Shown here piece after piece: positions 50,685 through 59,868 of a stretch of DNA of 64,000 bases (positions are counted from its first letter, which is position 1; the number at the start of each line of letters is the position of its first letter). Source of the stretch: Bdellovibrio bacteriovorus W (GTDB lineage Bacteria > Bdellovibrionota > Bdellovibrionia > Bdellovibrionales > Bdellovibrionaceae); contig CP002190.1 of the NCBI GenBank assembly GCA_000525675.1, positions 2,418,001-2,482,000 on the forward strand, in the 5' to 3' direction. A program made the translations under genes and the position numbers. The notes below the pieces were generated by a model, which ran no database searches, had not been told where the DNA came from, and was given only the letters and a program-made list of their open reading frames with translations.

Positions 50685-51455
50685 TTGGAGGGGAAAATCT
50701 TAGTCCTTAAGAAACAAGTCATCTCTTTATTAAAAGTTTTGATCTTACTTGTGGTGATCATATTTCACACGGGTTGCCTTACAAATTGCCTTGTCGCTGG
50801 AGATCTAAAAACATCAGAAGAGACTGTTTCCTTACAACTTTACTCCTCCGAACCAAGCTCTACCAGCTCTCATATCATACCTGTCTACGCTGTTTTTTCT
50901 GAAGAACTGGCAGAACTCTCTATCAAGTCATTTCGCGTAACAAATGGAATCCTAGAAAGCTTTCAACAATTATCAGAATCCCCAAATACTTATCTTCTTG
51001 AAGTTCGACCAATGTATATAGGAACTGTCACGATTGAGCTGAACATAAACAATGTTTGGGCTAAATCATCCAATAGTCTTAGACCCATTATAAAAGAGAA
51101 GATCTCTTTTAACTTTTTTTACGTAAGTCCCTTTACAGAATTTTCTGTACCTTCGAAACTCACTGTTACCTCACAAGATTCAACTGAGTACACACTCACT
51201 TACAGAGGGACCTATACAGAGGTTGTTCCTAATCTATATGATTTTTTAAGTTTAGATTACGCCGGCAACGTTCAATGTGACTTTTTAGACTTAAATAAAA
51301 TAAGTAGATTTCAGTATAAGGTTATAATTTCAGGCTGCCATGGGAATGGATTAGTACGCCTGAGAGTCGAAGCTGGAAGTGCGTCTGCTGAGGATGGCCC
51401 CTTCCCTATTATGCTCTCGCTCCACAGGCTGACAGTCGCAAACCCACTAAATTAG
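50685..51455 (+). CDS. putative lipoprotein with an unusual start, unknown
   Basis: A 256-residue frame with an evident lipoprotein signal: basic start (VLKKQVISLLK), hydrophobic core and HTGC lipobox at about residue 31, so the mature protein is about 225 residues, of beta type (VSLQLYSSEP, LTVTSQDSTEYTLTYRG), like a bacterial Ig-like domain. No ATG or GTG opens the frame before the signal. The first possible start is the TTG at 50685, which overlaps the strong GGAGGGG site; an ATC ten bases later lies at better spacing from that site. The true start is uncertain, or an ATG was lost by mutation. It has no clear gene partner. Confidence 0.6.
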   Translation: MEGKILVLKKQVISLLKVLILLVVIIFHTGCLTNCLVAGDLKTSEETVSLQLYSSEPSSTSSHIIPVYAVFSEELAELSIKSFRVTNGILESFQQLSESPNTYLLEVRPMYIGTVTIELNINNVWAKSSNSLRPIIKEKISFNFFYVSPFTEFSVPSKLTVTSQDSTEYTLTYRGTYTEVVPNLYDFLSLDYAGNVQCDFLDLNKISRFQYKVIISGCHGNGLVRLRVEAGSASAEDGPFPIMLSLHRLTVANPLN

Positions 51456-51669
51456 TCTCCTTGAAGCAAAAATCAAGACTATCAGATAACTTCTACTGAT
51501 GATTGACACTCTAATTCTCCAGATCTTTTGTTTCATACGATCCATGAAAAATTTGATTTGCAACAGGGCGTTTCCTGTAAAAACTTACTTCCTCTCATTT
51601 CGACTCATGATAGGCTTGAATACGCCTATGTCTTCTTAAAAGACTTAGAACAACTCAACGGAATTTTAA

Positions 51670-53763
51670 ATGAAATATCTTTTTCTGATTCTAACTACTT
51701 TATCAGGAGTCTCTTGTATGCACAAAGCCCCTCAAGCTCCCAAAGCAATGACGAAACCACACAACCTGAGCATTCATGGTGACACTCGAGTGGATAACTA
51801 CTTCTGGCTCAAAGATCGTGAAAATCCAGAGGTTATTAAATATCTAGAGTCCGAGAACAAGTTCACTGCTGAAAGCATGAAAGACGTCAAAGGACTCGAG
51901 GAAGAACTCTTCAAAGATATGAAGTCACGAATCAAAGAAGATGAATCTTCATTTCCTGTAAAAAAAGGGAATTATTATTACCAAGTTCGCTACGAGGTCG
52001 GTGCGCAATATCCGCTTTACACTCGAACTCATATCGCAAGCCACACGGAAGAAGTTCTTCTCAATATTCCCGAGATGGCAAAGGGACATAGCTTCTATCA
52101 AAACACTTCTCCAAAGATCAGCCCCAATGAAGAGTGGATGGCCTATGGAGTAGACACAGTGGGGCGCCGTTTCTATACAGTTTCCGTTAAAAATCTGAAG
52201 TCAGGTGAAGTCCTTTCCCATCAGATAAAAGATATCACTCCTAACTTTGTATGGGCTGCGGATAATCAGCATTTATTTTACGCAAAACAAAATCCCGATA
52301 CTTTGCGATCAGAAAAGATCTTCCGCTTTGATATCAAAACTGGAAAAGAGGAGATGGTTTACTTTGAAGCCGACGAAATCTTTTCGGCGTACGTGTATAA
52401 ATCTTTGTCAGAGAAATTTATTTTTATTGGTTCTGCCAGCACTCTAACCTCTGAAGTTCATTTCTTGGATGCGCACATTCCTCTTCAAAAGCCGCGATTG
52501 TTCTTAAAACGCAAACAAGGACACGAGTATTCCGTCACTGATGGCGTCGATAAGTTCTATATCTTATCGAATGATGGTGCGACGAACTTTAGAGTCTTTG
52601 AAACATCTATTTACGATACAGACAGACAGTTCTGGAAAGAGATCATCCCCCATAATCCAAAGTCTTTGATTCAAGACATGACAGTCTTTGAACACTATAT
52701 CGTTCTTGAACAAAGAGAGAATGGTTTAACACATATTCGCATCTACGATCGCCATGGTAAAAATCCCTACTCGATCCCTTTCACAGACCAAAGCTACTTA
52801 GCATCTATTGGGGATAATCGTGAGTATCAATCTCATACTTTGAGATATAACTTTGAATCTTTAAGACTTCCGGATTCCATCTACGATTTTAATATGAAGT
52901 CACACACGCAAGAGCTAAAAAAAGTTCGCGAAGTGCCAAACTATAATGCGGAAAAATATGTCGCTGAACGAGTGATGATTGAAAGCCATGATGGCGTTAA
53001 GGTTCCGGTTTCTATCATTAGAAAAAAAGACTTTAACTTCGATTCTTCAGCAGGCCTTTTAATATATGGCTATGGATCTTATGGGGCGACCATGGAACCA
53101 TGGTTTCACAGCGACATCTTCAGCTTGGTTGATCGCGGCTTTGTCTATGCCATTGCCCATATTCGCGGAGGCTCTGAAATGGGCCGCGAGTGGTTCGATA
53201 CCGGCAGACAAATGCATAAAAAGAATACCTTCTTAGACTTTATCGCCTGCACCGAAGGCTTATTAAAAATGCGCTACGCCTCCCCGAAAAGAGTTTTTGC
53301 GATGGGTGGAAGTGCGGGAGGTCTTTTGATGGGGGCCATTACGAATATGCGCCCTGATCTTTACACTGGAATCGTAGCCCAAGTTCCTTTTGTGGACGTT
53401 GTCACAACCATGCTCGATGAAACGATTCCTCTGACCACTGGCGAATACGAACAATGGGGAAATCCAAACGAAACAGAGGCATATAAGTATATTCTTTCTT
53501 ATTCCCCGTATGACAATGTCGTCGATGCTAAGTATCCAAATATGCTTATAACGACAGGCTTGCACGACTCTCAAGTTCAGTACTGGGAGCCCGCTAAGTG
53601 GGTCGCCAAACTGCGCGATCATAATAAAGGGAACTCTTTAATCTTAATGAAAACCAATATGGATGCAGGTCATGGTGGAGCTTCAGGTCGCTTTGAAAGA
53701 CTGCGCGAAGAGGCTACGGAAATGGCCTTTATTCTTATGATCGATAAAGCACATCAACACTAA
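51670..53763 (+). CDS. prolyl oligopeptidase family lipoprotein (S9A)
   Basis: A 697-residue lipoprotein with signal and lipobox (SGVSC, Cys about 16). It has a beta-propeller (about residues 75-400) that covers the active site, and a C-terminal alpha/beta hydrolase: GGSAGG (Ser about 548), Asp in HDSQVQYWEPAKW, His about 668 in DAGHGGASGR. All three are typical of prolyl oligopeptidase / oligopeptidase B. As a lipoprotein it would act in the periplasm or at the cell surface, cutting short peptides. A terminator follows the stop. The gap 51456-51669 holds no other gene that I can support. Confidence 0.92.
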   Translation: MKYLFLILTTLSGVSCMHKAPQAPKAMTKPHNLSIHGDTRVDNYFWLKDRENPEVIKYLESENKFTAESMKDVKGLEEELFKDMKSRIKEDESSFPVKKGNYYYQVRYEVGAQYPLYTRTHIASHTEEVLLNIPEMAKGHSFYQNTSPKISPNEEWMAYGVDTVGRRFYTVSVKNLKSGEVLSHQIKDITPNFVWAADNQHLFYAKQNPDTLRSEKIFRFDIKTGKEEMVYFEADEIFSAYVYKSLSEKFIFIGSASTLTSEVHFLDAHIPLQKPRLFLKRKQGHEYSVTDGVDKFYILSNDGATNFRVFETSIYDTDRQFWKEIIPHNPKSLIQDMTVFEHYIVLEQRENGLTHIRIYDRHGKNPYSIPFTDQSYLASIGDNREYQSHTLRYNFESLRLPDSIYDFNMKSHTQELKKVREVPNYNAEKYVAERVMIESHDGVKVPVSIIRKKDFNFDSSAGLLIYGYGSYGATMEPWFHSDIFSLVDRGFVYAIAHIRGGSEMGREWFDTGRQMHKKNTFLDFIACTEGLLKMRYASPKRVFAMGGSAGGLLMGAITNMRPDLYTGIVAQVPFVDVVTTMLDETIPLTTGEYEQWGNPNETEAYKYILSYSPYDNVVDAKYPNMLITTGLHDSQVQYWEPAKWVAKLRDHNKGNSLILMKTNMDAGHGGASGRFERLREEATEMAFILMIDKAHQH

Positions 53764-53766
53764 ACG

Positions 53767-53797
53767 AAAAAAGGCCGATCTAAGATCGGCCTTTTTT
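53767..53797. terminator. bidirectional intrinsic terminator
   Basis: A 14-base-pair stem AAAAAAGGCCGATC / GATCGGCCTTTTTT with a three-base loop lies between the convergent prolyl oligopeptidase and L,D-transpeptidase genes. Confidence 0.93.
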
Positions 53798-53824
53798 TAT
53801 TCTTCATCTAAAGAATCAGATTTC

Positions 53825-54634
53825 TTATTTTGTTAAGCTAGAGTCCTCAACGATAATCAATGCACTGTACGTGTTGAATGTCGTTGCATAGTTCGGATTT
53901 GTCTTACTTCTGAAGTTTTGTTTCGTGATATAAATCATACGTCCTGCTTCATCAAGAACAGGAGTTCCATCTTCACGAATCATTGGGATCTGACGACCTT
54001 CCGTTGATCTCACTTGGTTAAACAAGTTCTGCGCTGATGTAGCATCTTGTCTTGTGCATCCACCTGAAGCGCGGCTTCCCAAGTAGCCTGCATACTTAGA
54101 GTAAACTTCATGCAAAGCTAAACCGTTATCGATATCGTAAAAAATCGCATACGGCATTGATGAATCCCACGAGCTAGAAACATGGTCTTTTGATAAGTAC
54201 TTCGGTGTAAAGTAACCCGTTGGCGTATTAGACCAGTAAGACTTTGGAGGAGCCCCTGTACACGACTTGTTTTTACGCTTTAACTCAAGAGTCTCGCGAC
54301 CTGTAGAAACTTTGGCTTTATGAATTAAACGACCGTTCTCATAAACTCTCATTGATTGCGCGCCAGCACCTTTAGCTGCTCTATCAATGACGATCACATA
54401 AATAAAATCTCTCATCCAAGGTTTAGAATCGAAATCAGACTCAGAGAATTTTCCGAAGAAATGATCCGGTAGCTTTTGCGTGCTTTGCATTTCACTGCGA
54501 TAGGTTTGATTGTATTCTTCTTTTGAATACTTACAGTCGTTGAATGCGTTTTTTACTTTACCCCAAACAGAAGCTGAGGCTGCGTGTGATGCTACTAGGG
54601 AAGCTAAAACCACACCATACTTAATTGACTTCAT
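53825..54634 (-). CDS. L,D-transpeptidase-like (YkuD) secreted protein
   Basis: A 269-residue protein with a signal peptide (MKSIKYGVVLASLVASHAAS). The middle has the YkuD pattern: ALHEVYSKYAGYLG with the catalytic His, then ASGGCTRQD with Cys about 193, where S-x-G-C is the L,D-transpeptidase nucleophile motif (most have SHGC or SRGC). Such enzymes make 3-3 peptidoglycan cross-links or attach lipoproteins, and in Bdellovibrio many copies change prey or own cell wall. The ATG at 54634 is chosen because CGGAG lies six bases upstream; two earlier in-frame starts would spoil the signal. Two more cysteines (DCKYS and SCTGA) may pair. Confidence 0.8.
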   Translation of the reverse strand: MKSIKYGVVLASLVASHAASASVWGKVKNAFNDCKYSKEEYNQTYRSEMQSTQKLPDHFFGKFSESDFDSKPWMRDFIYVIVIDRAAKGAGAQSMRVYENGRLIHKAKVSTGRETLELKRKNKSCTGAPPKSYWSNTPTGYFTPKYLSKDHVSSSWDSSMPYAIFYDIDNGLALHEVYSKYAGYLGSRASGGCTRQDATSAQNLFNQVRSTEGRQIPMIREDGTPVLDEAGRMIYITKQNFRSKTNPNYATTFNTYSALIIVEDSSLTK

Positions 54635-54863
54635 AGTCATCTCCGTTTCGACATTTATTTCTTCTTTAAACAATGAACCCGAAGAGATTTATCAATGGAA
54701 ACGGACTTTTTAAACACTTTCAGGAAAAAATCAAATCAACCCTTACTTATTAACAGCCTTGTCTAAACTTTATACACTCTTGACTCTCAGATTTATTGAA
54801 AATCCGCAATACTTCAGGCAATTCCACAGCTTTAAAGGGGCTCGCTCCTTAGGGCCTCAAGAA

Positions 54864-54896
54864 AGAAAAAGCTCCTATTACTTCTAACAGGAGCTT
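54864..54896 (-). terminator. intrinsic terminator of aconitase gene
   Basis: Read on the minus strand, AAGCTCCT pairs with AGGAGCTT, followed by a T-run (the A-run 54866-54870 of the plus strand). It begins 28 bases after the acnA stop. The rest of the gap to 54673 shows no gene. Confidence 0.8.
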
Positions 54897-54923
54897 CGTT
54901 CGTCGGTCGTATTTACAAGCCTC

Positions 54924-57593
54924 TTAAGTGAGCTTTCTCAGAACGTAGTGCAAAATCCCATCGTTCTTAAAGTACTCTAACTCTACAGCCGTATCGATAC
55001 GTGACTTTAAAGGAACCAGAGTCATCGTTCCATCCTGGCGCTTCACTTCAAGCTCCAGAACCTGACTCGGCTTCATTGTCTCTATTCCGCGAATAGACAG
55101 TAGCTCTGTGCCATCCAAATTCAGTGTTTTGCGATTCACGCCATCCTTAAACTGCAATGGAATAACTCCCATTCCAATAAGGTTCGAACGATGGATACGT
55201 TCGAAGCTCTCGGCAATAACAGCCTTCACACCAAGGAGTCTTGTTCCCTTAGCCGCCCAATCGCGTGAAGAACCTGTACCGTATTCTTTTCCGGCAATAA
55301 CTATCAAAGGCGTTTTAGTGCCCATGTACTTAGTTGCCGCATCGTAGATGGACATCACCTCACCTGTCGGAGCGTATTTTGTGACACCGCCTTCAGTTCC
55401 CGGAGCAAGTTCATTCTTAATACGAATATTTGCGAAGGTTCCGCGTACCATCACATCATCGTTCCCGCGACGTGAACCATAAGAGTTGAAATCTACTGGC
55501 TCTACGTTTTTAGACATAAGGAACCGACCTGCTGGAGAATCTTTTTTAATACTCCCCGCCGGAGAGATATGATCTGTTGTGATAGAATCACCAAGAAGCG
55601 CTAAAATTCTTGCGCCCGAAATATCTTCCAACTTACCTAAACCTTTTTTCATACCATCAAAGTACGGTGGATTTTTGATATAGGTACTTGGAGTCCATGA
55701 GTAAGTCTGCTCAGAGGTCGTCTTGATATTTTTCCAATCTGCCGTGCCATCAAAGACGTTGCCATAACGATTTTCAAACATATCAACATCAACCGTGTTA
55801 CGGACTGTCTCGCGAATTTCCTCATTAGACGGCCAGATATCTTTTAGATAAACATCTTTGCCGTCGTGTCCTTTACCCAATGAATCCTTGTAGAGGTTTA
55901 CTCCCATATGCCCCGCTAAAGCATAGGCAACGACTAGCATAGGTGAAGCAAGGTAGTTGGCCTTCGCCTGAGGATTGATACGTCCCTCAAAGTTTCTATT
56001 GCCAGATAATACAGAAGCAACAACGAGATCGCCTTTATCAACAGCTGCGCTAATAGGCTCTGAAAGAGGACCCGAGTTCCCAATACACGTTGTACAGCCA
56101 TACCCTACAAGATTGAATCCCAACTGATCGAGATACTTTTGAACACCCGCTTTTTCTAAGTAATCTGAAACGACCTGTGAACCCGGAGCAAGCGATGTCT
56201 TTACCCATGGCTTAACCGTCAAACCTTTTTCAACGGCTTTTTTTGCCACGAGACCTGCGCCCAACATCACATCTGGATTTGAAGTGTTCGTGCAGCTAGT
56301 GATAGCCGCAATAACAACATCTCCATGTCCTAAGCTATAGTCTTCGCCAACGACGGGAACTTCAAAGCTCTTTCTTTGACGTTTGGTTTGTTCAACTTGA
56401 AATGTTTTATCTAACTGAGTTTCAAAATCTGCCGGAGCCTGACTTAAAAGAACACGATCCTGCGGGCGCTTTGGCCCTGCTAATGAAGGCTCTACCGAAG
56501 ACATGTTTAAGTGAAGAGTGTCTTGGAAAGTGAAGTTCTTTTCATCTTCCTCATGTCTCCATAAACCTGTTGCTTTTGCATAGGACTCTACAAGCTCTAA
56601 TGTCTCTGCGGGTCTACCTGAGTTTTTTAAGTAACGAAGAGTTTCATTATCAATCGGGAAGAAACCACAAGTAGCTCCATATTCTGGGGCCATGTTCGCT
56701 ATCGTCGCACGATCTGCAAGACTTAAAGAATTCAATCCAGGCCCATAGAATTCAACAAACTTACCCACCACACCTTTTTGACGTAGCATCTGTGTAATTG
56801 TCAAAACTAAGTCTGTCGCCGTTGTACCTTCTTTAAGGTTTCCTTCCAACTTGAAGCCAATAACTTCTGGAATCAACATGCTCAACGGCTGACCTAACAT
56901 CACCGCCTCAGCTTCAATTCCACCAACACCCCAACCCAATACGGAGAGACCATTTACCATGGTCGTATGGCTATCAGTTCCGACGAGAGTATCTGGGTAG
57001 GCATAAGAACCATTGTTCCAAACAGTCTTTGCAAGGTATTCCAAATTAACTTGGTGACAGATACCCGTCCCCGGAGGAACCACTTTAAAATTTTGAAATG
57101 CGTTCTGTCCCCATTTCAAAAATGTGTATCTTTCAGAGTTTCTCGCAAACTCCATTTTTACGTTTTCATCAAATGAGTTTTTTGATCCAAATGAATCCAC
57201 CATCACCGAGTGATCAATCACGAGATCCACTGGCACTAAAGGATTGATCTTTTTCGGATCTCCTCCCAAGGCTTTCATAGCATCTCTCATGGCTGCAAGA
57301 TCGACAACAGCAGGCACGCCTGTGAAATCTTGCATCAGCACACGTGCAGGGAAAAAAGATATTTCACGTGATAGAGATTTTTCATCCAGCGCTAATAAAG
57401 ACTCTACGTCATCTTTGGTAACATGCATTCCATCTTCATGGCGCAATAAATTTTCCAGTAGAACTCTTAATGAGCGTGGAAGTTTTTTAAGATTCGGATG
57501 TTTGATTTTTGACTGATTAAAAATCGTGTACTGAGTCTTACCGACAGAAAGTGTTTCTTTCGTGCCAAAGCTATCTTTAGATTGAATATTCAT
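54924..57593 (-). CDS. acnA: aconitate hydratase
   Basis: An 889-residue AcnA/IRP-type aconitase. The three Fe-S ligand cysteines are in [12 protein letters not shown] and [13 protein letters not shown]. The substrate loop [14 protein letters not shown] with [24 protein letters not shown], and the C-terminal swivel domain ([16 protein letters not shown]) are complete. It interconverts citrate and isocitrate in the TCA cycle, and this form can also bind RNA as a regulator when it has lost the cluster. AGGAG precedes the ATG. It starts eight bases after the Nudix gene, so both are probably on one transcript. Confidence 0.97.
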   Translation of the reverse strand: MNIQSKDSFGTKETLSVGKTQYTIFNQSKIKHPNLKKLPRSLRVLLENLLRHEDGMHVTKDDVESLLALDEKSLSREISFFPARVLMQDFTGVPAVVDLAAMRDAMKALGGDPKKINPLVPVDLVIDHSVMVDSFGSKNSFDENVKMEFARNSERYTFLKWGQNAFQNFKVVPPGTGICHQVNLEYLAKTVWNNGSYAYPDTLVGTDSHTTMVNGLSVLGWGVGGIEAEAVMLGQPLSMLIPEVIGFKLEGNLKEGTTATDLVLTITQMLRQKGVVGKFVEFYGPGLNSLSLADRATIANMAPEYGATCGFFPIDNETLRYLKNSGRPAETLELVESYAKATGLWRHEEDEKNFTFQDTLHLNMSSVEPSLAGPKRPQDRVLLSQAPADFETQLDKTFQVEQTKRQRKSFEVPVVGEDYSLGHGDVVIAAITSCTNTSNPDVMLGAGLVAKKAVEKGLTVKPWVKTSLAPGSQVVSDYLEKAGVQKYLDQLGFNLVGYGCTTCIGNSGPLSEPISAAVDKGDLVVASVLSGNRNFEGRINPQAKANYLASPMLVVAYALAGHMGVNLYKDSLGKGHDGKDVYLKDIWPSNEEIRETVRNTVDVDMFENRYGNVFDGTADWKNIKTTSEQTYSWTPSTYIKNPPYFDGMKKGLGKLEDISGARILALLGDSITTDHISPAGSIKKDSPAGRFLMSKNVEPVDFNSYGSRRGNDDVMVRGTFANIRIKNELAPGTEGGVTKYAPTGEVMSIYDAATKYMGTKTPLIVIAGKEYGTGSSRDWAAKGTRLLGVKAVIAESFERIHRSNLIGMGVIPLQFKDGVNRKTLNLDGTELLSIRGIETMKPSQVLELEVKRQDGTMTLVPLKSRIDTAVELEYFKNDGILHYVLRKLT

Positions 57594-57601
57594 GAGAGCT
57601 C

Positions 57602-58159
57602 CTATGATTGTTCATTCCAACTGCCACGCAAGATTTTATCAAGCCAAAAGGCAGCAATCTGGGTTTTCACATCTGACAAATGTCCACTTTGAATCAACTC
57701 TAAAAGTTGGGGGATTTCAATTTCGACAGTTTCTAAAAATTCTCCTGCGTCCAATTTCACATTCGAGAAAGTTAAATTTTTCGCAAGATAGATATCAATG
57801 TGCTCATCGGAATAACCAATCACAGGATGAATGGTCGTTAGGAACTTCCAATCCTTAGCCGTGTATCCTGTTTCTTCCAAAAGTTCTCTCTGAGCCGTTA
57901 TCAAGAGATCCTCGCCGGCATCTCTTTTGCCTGCAGGAAATTCCAGGAACTCTTTCTTCACCGCGTGACGGTATTGGCGAATCATGACTACTTTATTGTT
58001 ATCTAACAAAGGAATGATTAAAGAAGCTCCGGGGTGCTGAATATATTCACGTAGGTACACCTTACCATCTGGCCCCTGCACCTCATCCTGCTTCACCTTG
58101 AGAAAGCTTCCGCTATATACATCTTTAGTAGAGAGAGTTTTTTCTGAGAGTGCGTCCAT
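57602..58159 (-). CDS. Nudix hydrolase, ADP-ribose pyrophosphatase-like
   Basis: A 185-residue Nudix protein with the box [23 protein letters not shown] (Gx5Ex7REUxEExGU; shown in shortened form as G-x5-E-x7-REL-x-EETGY) at about residues 77-99, after a [22 protein letters not shown] strand that is typical of ADP-ribose pyrophosphatases (NudF/NUDT5-like). It probably cleaves ADP-ribose or related nucleoside diphosphates. AAGGA precedes the ATG. Cotranscription with aconitase looks likely. Confidence 0.9.
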   Translation of the reverse strand: MDALSEKTLSTKDVYSGSFLKVKQDEVQGPDGKVYLREYIQHPGASLIIPLLDNNKVVMIRQYRHAVKKEFLEFPAGKRDAGEDLLITAQRELLEETGYTAKDWKFLTTIHPVIGYSDEHIDIYLAKNLTFSNVKLDAGEFLETVEIEIPQLLELIQSGHLSDVKTQIAAFWLDKILRGSWNEQS

Positions 58160-58314
58160 TGAAGTCCTTAATATTTTTTTTCATACTGAGTGATTCTATT
58201 CTTAGCCGAAGGTCTTGCAGTGATCTTTAGAAAACGCTTCGATGTTTTATATTAAATCACTCTGTGAAAGAATCAAACCTGTGACTCGGATTTTTAGAAG
58301 TTGGAGGATTTTTG

Positions 58315-59061
58315 ATGTTTCACAATAAGGGTGCCATCAGTTTATTTTTAGCCATCGCTGTCGTCGGCTCACTACTACCACAAACTGCAGAAGCACAGAG
58401 ACGTTTTGTTCCACGCGCTTCCACTGGAGATATTTCTTTAGGGATTGCTATTGCCACAGTTTCTGCGGGTCAAGATGACATGAACTCCGCTATCGATGCT
58501 GCAGCCGCAACAGGTGCTTCTACGAAAAACCTTGGCAACGCATGGGAAATCATGGGCTCTTGGAACTACCGTTTCTCGGGCACAATGTATTCTTTTGTCT
58601 TTAGACCTTCATACTTCTTTCAAAAACAAGATGGCAGCGGACCTGGCGGAAGCTATGATTATGGGCTTTCTGGCTTCACAGTATTTCCGATATTCCGTGT
58701 TACGCCACTTGAAAACTCATTTATTAAATTCTATATGCAGACCGGTTTAGGCTATGGAACCTTGAATGGCGAGATTACGGCAGGTGCACATGATCTTAAA
58801 TTCAAAGGCAGTGCATTTGGTGTGATGGGTGGTATTGGGGTGGACTTCTGCTTCTCTGACGCTCACTGCTTAACAGTGGAAGGGAATCTGCGCTATATGC
58901 CGATCGAAAGAAACCTAACAACGGGTGGAAACTGTACAAATGGCTCTATCCCAGACGTTACTCAATGTGGCGGATCTTCTGAAGTTGAACTTCGAAACTC
59001 TGACTTAAGAACGACATTCTCTGGCGTTCAAGGTGTTGTCGGCTATACGATGAACTTCTAG
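58315..59061 (+). CDS. small outer-membrane barrel protein, unknown
   Basis: A 248-residue protein with a signal peptide ending about TAEA (residue 24). It is strand-rich with YNYRFSGTMYS-like alternation (WNYRFSGTMYSFVFRPSYFF), VTPLENSFIKFYMQTGLGYG, a two-cysteine loop (VDFCFSDAHC) and a second pair (GNCTNGS, VTQCGG), ending VVGYTMNF with the terminal Phe expected of an eight-stranded OmpA/OmpW-like barrel. GGAGG seven bases before the ATG at 58315 decides between it and a TTG three bases earlier. No partner gene is evident. Confidence 0.8.
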   Translation: MFHNKGAISLFLAIAVVGSLLPQTAEAQRRFVPRASTGDISLGIAIATVSAGQDDMNSAIDAAAATGASTKNLGNAWEIMGSWNYRFSGTMYSFVFRPSYFFQKQDGSGPGGSYDYGLSGFTVFPIFRVTPLENSFIKFYMQTGLGYGTLNGEITAGAHDLKFKGSAFGVMGGIGVDFCFSDAHCLTVEGNLRYMPIERNLTTGGNCTNGSIPDVTQCGGSSEVELRNSDLRTTFSGVQGVVGYTMNF

Positions 59062-59081
59062 TTTAAAGAAAATTCTAAATT

Positions 59082-59110
59082 AAAAAGGCAGCTCTTTAGG
59101 CTGCCTTTTT
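59082..59110. terminator. intrinsic terminator
   Basis: AAAAAGGCAGC pairs with GCTGCCTTTTT around a seven-base loop. It ends the barrel gene, and on the minus strand lies just past the lpxH stop, so it serves both. Confidence 0.9.
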
Positions 59111-59111
59111 T

Positions 59112-59867
59112 TTATTCGCTATGAATCTCTACCCACCGAGGCTTCCCGCCTTCAATACAAAGAACCTTGATCGTATTTTCGAACCATGATCCTAGATTGA
59201 TAGTTCTTACCGATCTTCCAGAGATCTGCTCTGTTTCATCAACGTAAACATGCATATGCCCGGAGATAATCACGTCAAAAGGCTTTTCTTGATAAGCTCT
59301 TGGCGTGTGTGCGCAGATCATCTGCTTTAACCCTTCGGCGTTTCTAACTTGATAGTTCCCGGAACGCGATCTACTTTTTTGACTCGCTTTGTTCCCGATG
59401 TAACTCCAAAAAGCTCCTGGTAGCAAATCCCCTAAGGGCTTAATAAATGGATTTCTAATGATTGAGCGATAGCGCAAGTAAGCGACATCATTCAGATTGA
59501 TCAGATCTCCATGCTCTAAGCGAACTGTCAAACCATCTAGCTCTACATATTGAGCTTCCACATGAACTTCAACACCCAAAAACTTTTGAAAGTAGCCTTC
59601 GACGTGAACATCATGATTTCCTTCGATATAGACAACCTTAGCCCCACCATCGACGAGATCTTTAAGAGCTTTTAAAATATCAGGAAATTGCTTTGCAAAA
59701 TAAGAGTGACTGCCAATCCAAAGATCAAAAATGTCACCTAAGAGGTACAAGTGCGTTTGCGAGAGATCTTCTTCTTGCTTCAGAGAACGCAAAAAGCGCA
59801 ATAGGATTTTCCCATTGCGCTCTTCTTGTGTTTTCAAATGAAGATCTGAAATAAACCAAGCTTTCAC
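59112..59867 (-). CDS. lpxH: UDP-2,3-diacylglucosamine diphosphatase-like metallophosphoesterase
   Basis: A 251-residue calcineurin-like phosphoesterase with the LpxH pattern: FISDLHL, LLGDIFDLWIG, IEGNHDVH, EHGDLIN and ISGHMHV, giving all the metal ligands. LpxH removes UMP from UDP-2,3-diacylglucosamine to make lipid X in lipid A synthesis. The start is GTG at 59867, one base after the ftsZ stop, with no clear ribosome site, so translation is probably coupled to FtsZ. In E. coli lpxH is not linked to fts genes. LpxG/LpxI alternatives are less likely because the motifs match LpxH. Confidence 0.85.
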   Translation of the reverse strand: MKAWFISDLHLKTQEERNGKILLRFLRSLKQEEDLSQTHLYLLGDIFDLWIGSHSYFAKQFPDILKALKDLVDGGAKVVYIEGNHDVHVEGYFQKFLGVEVHVEAQYVELDGLTVRLEHGDLINLNDVAYLRYRSIIRNPFIKPLGDLLPGAFWSYIGNKASQKSRSRSGNYQVRNAEGLKQMICAHTPRAYQEKPFDVIISGHMHVYVDETEQISGRSVRTINLGSWFENTIKVLCIEGGKPRWVEIHSE

Positions 59868-59868
59868 T

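Noticed and set aside
51528-51782. An 84-residue frame overlapping the start of the prolyl oligopeptidase gene.
   Set aside because: It overlaps the signal peptide of a well-supported gene by over 100 bases and has no ribosome site or recognisable domain.
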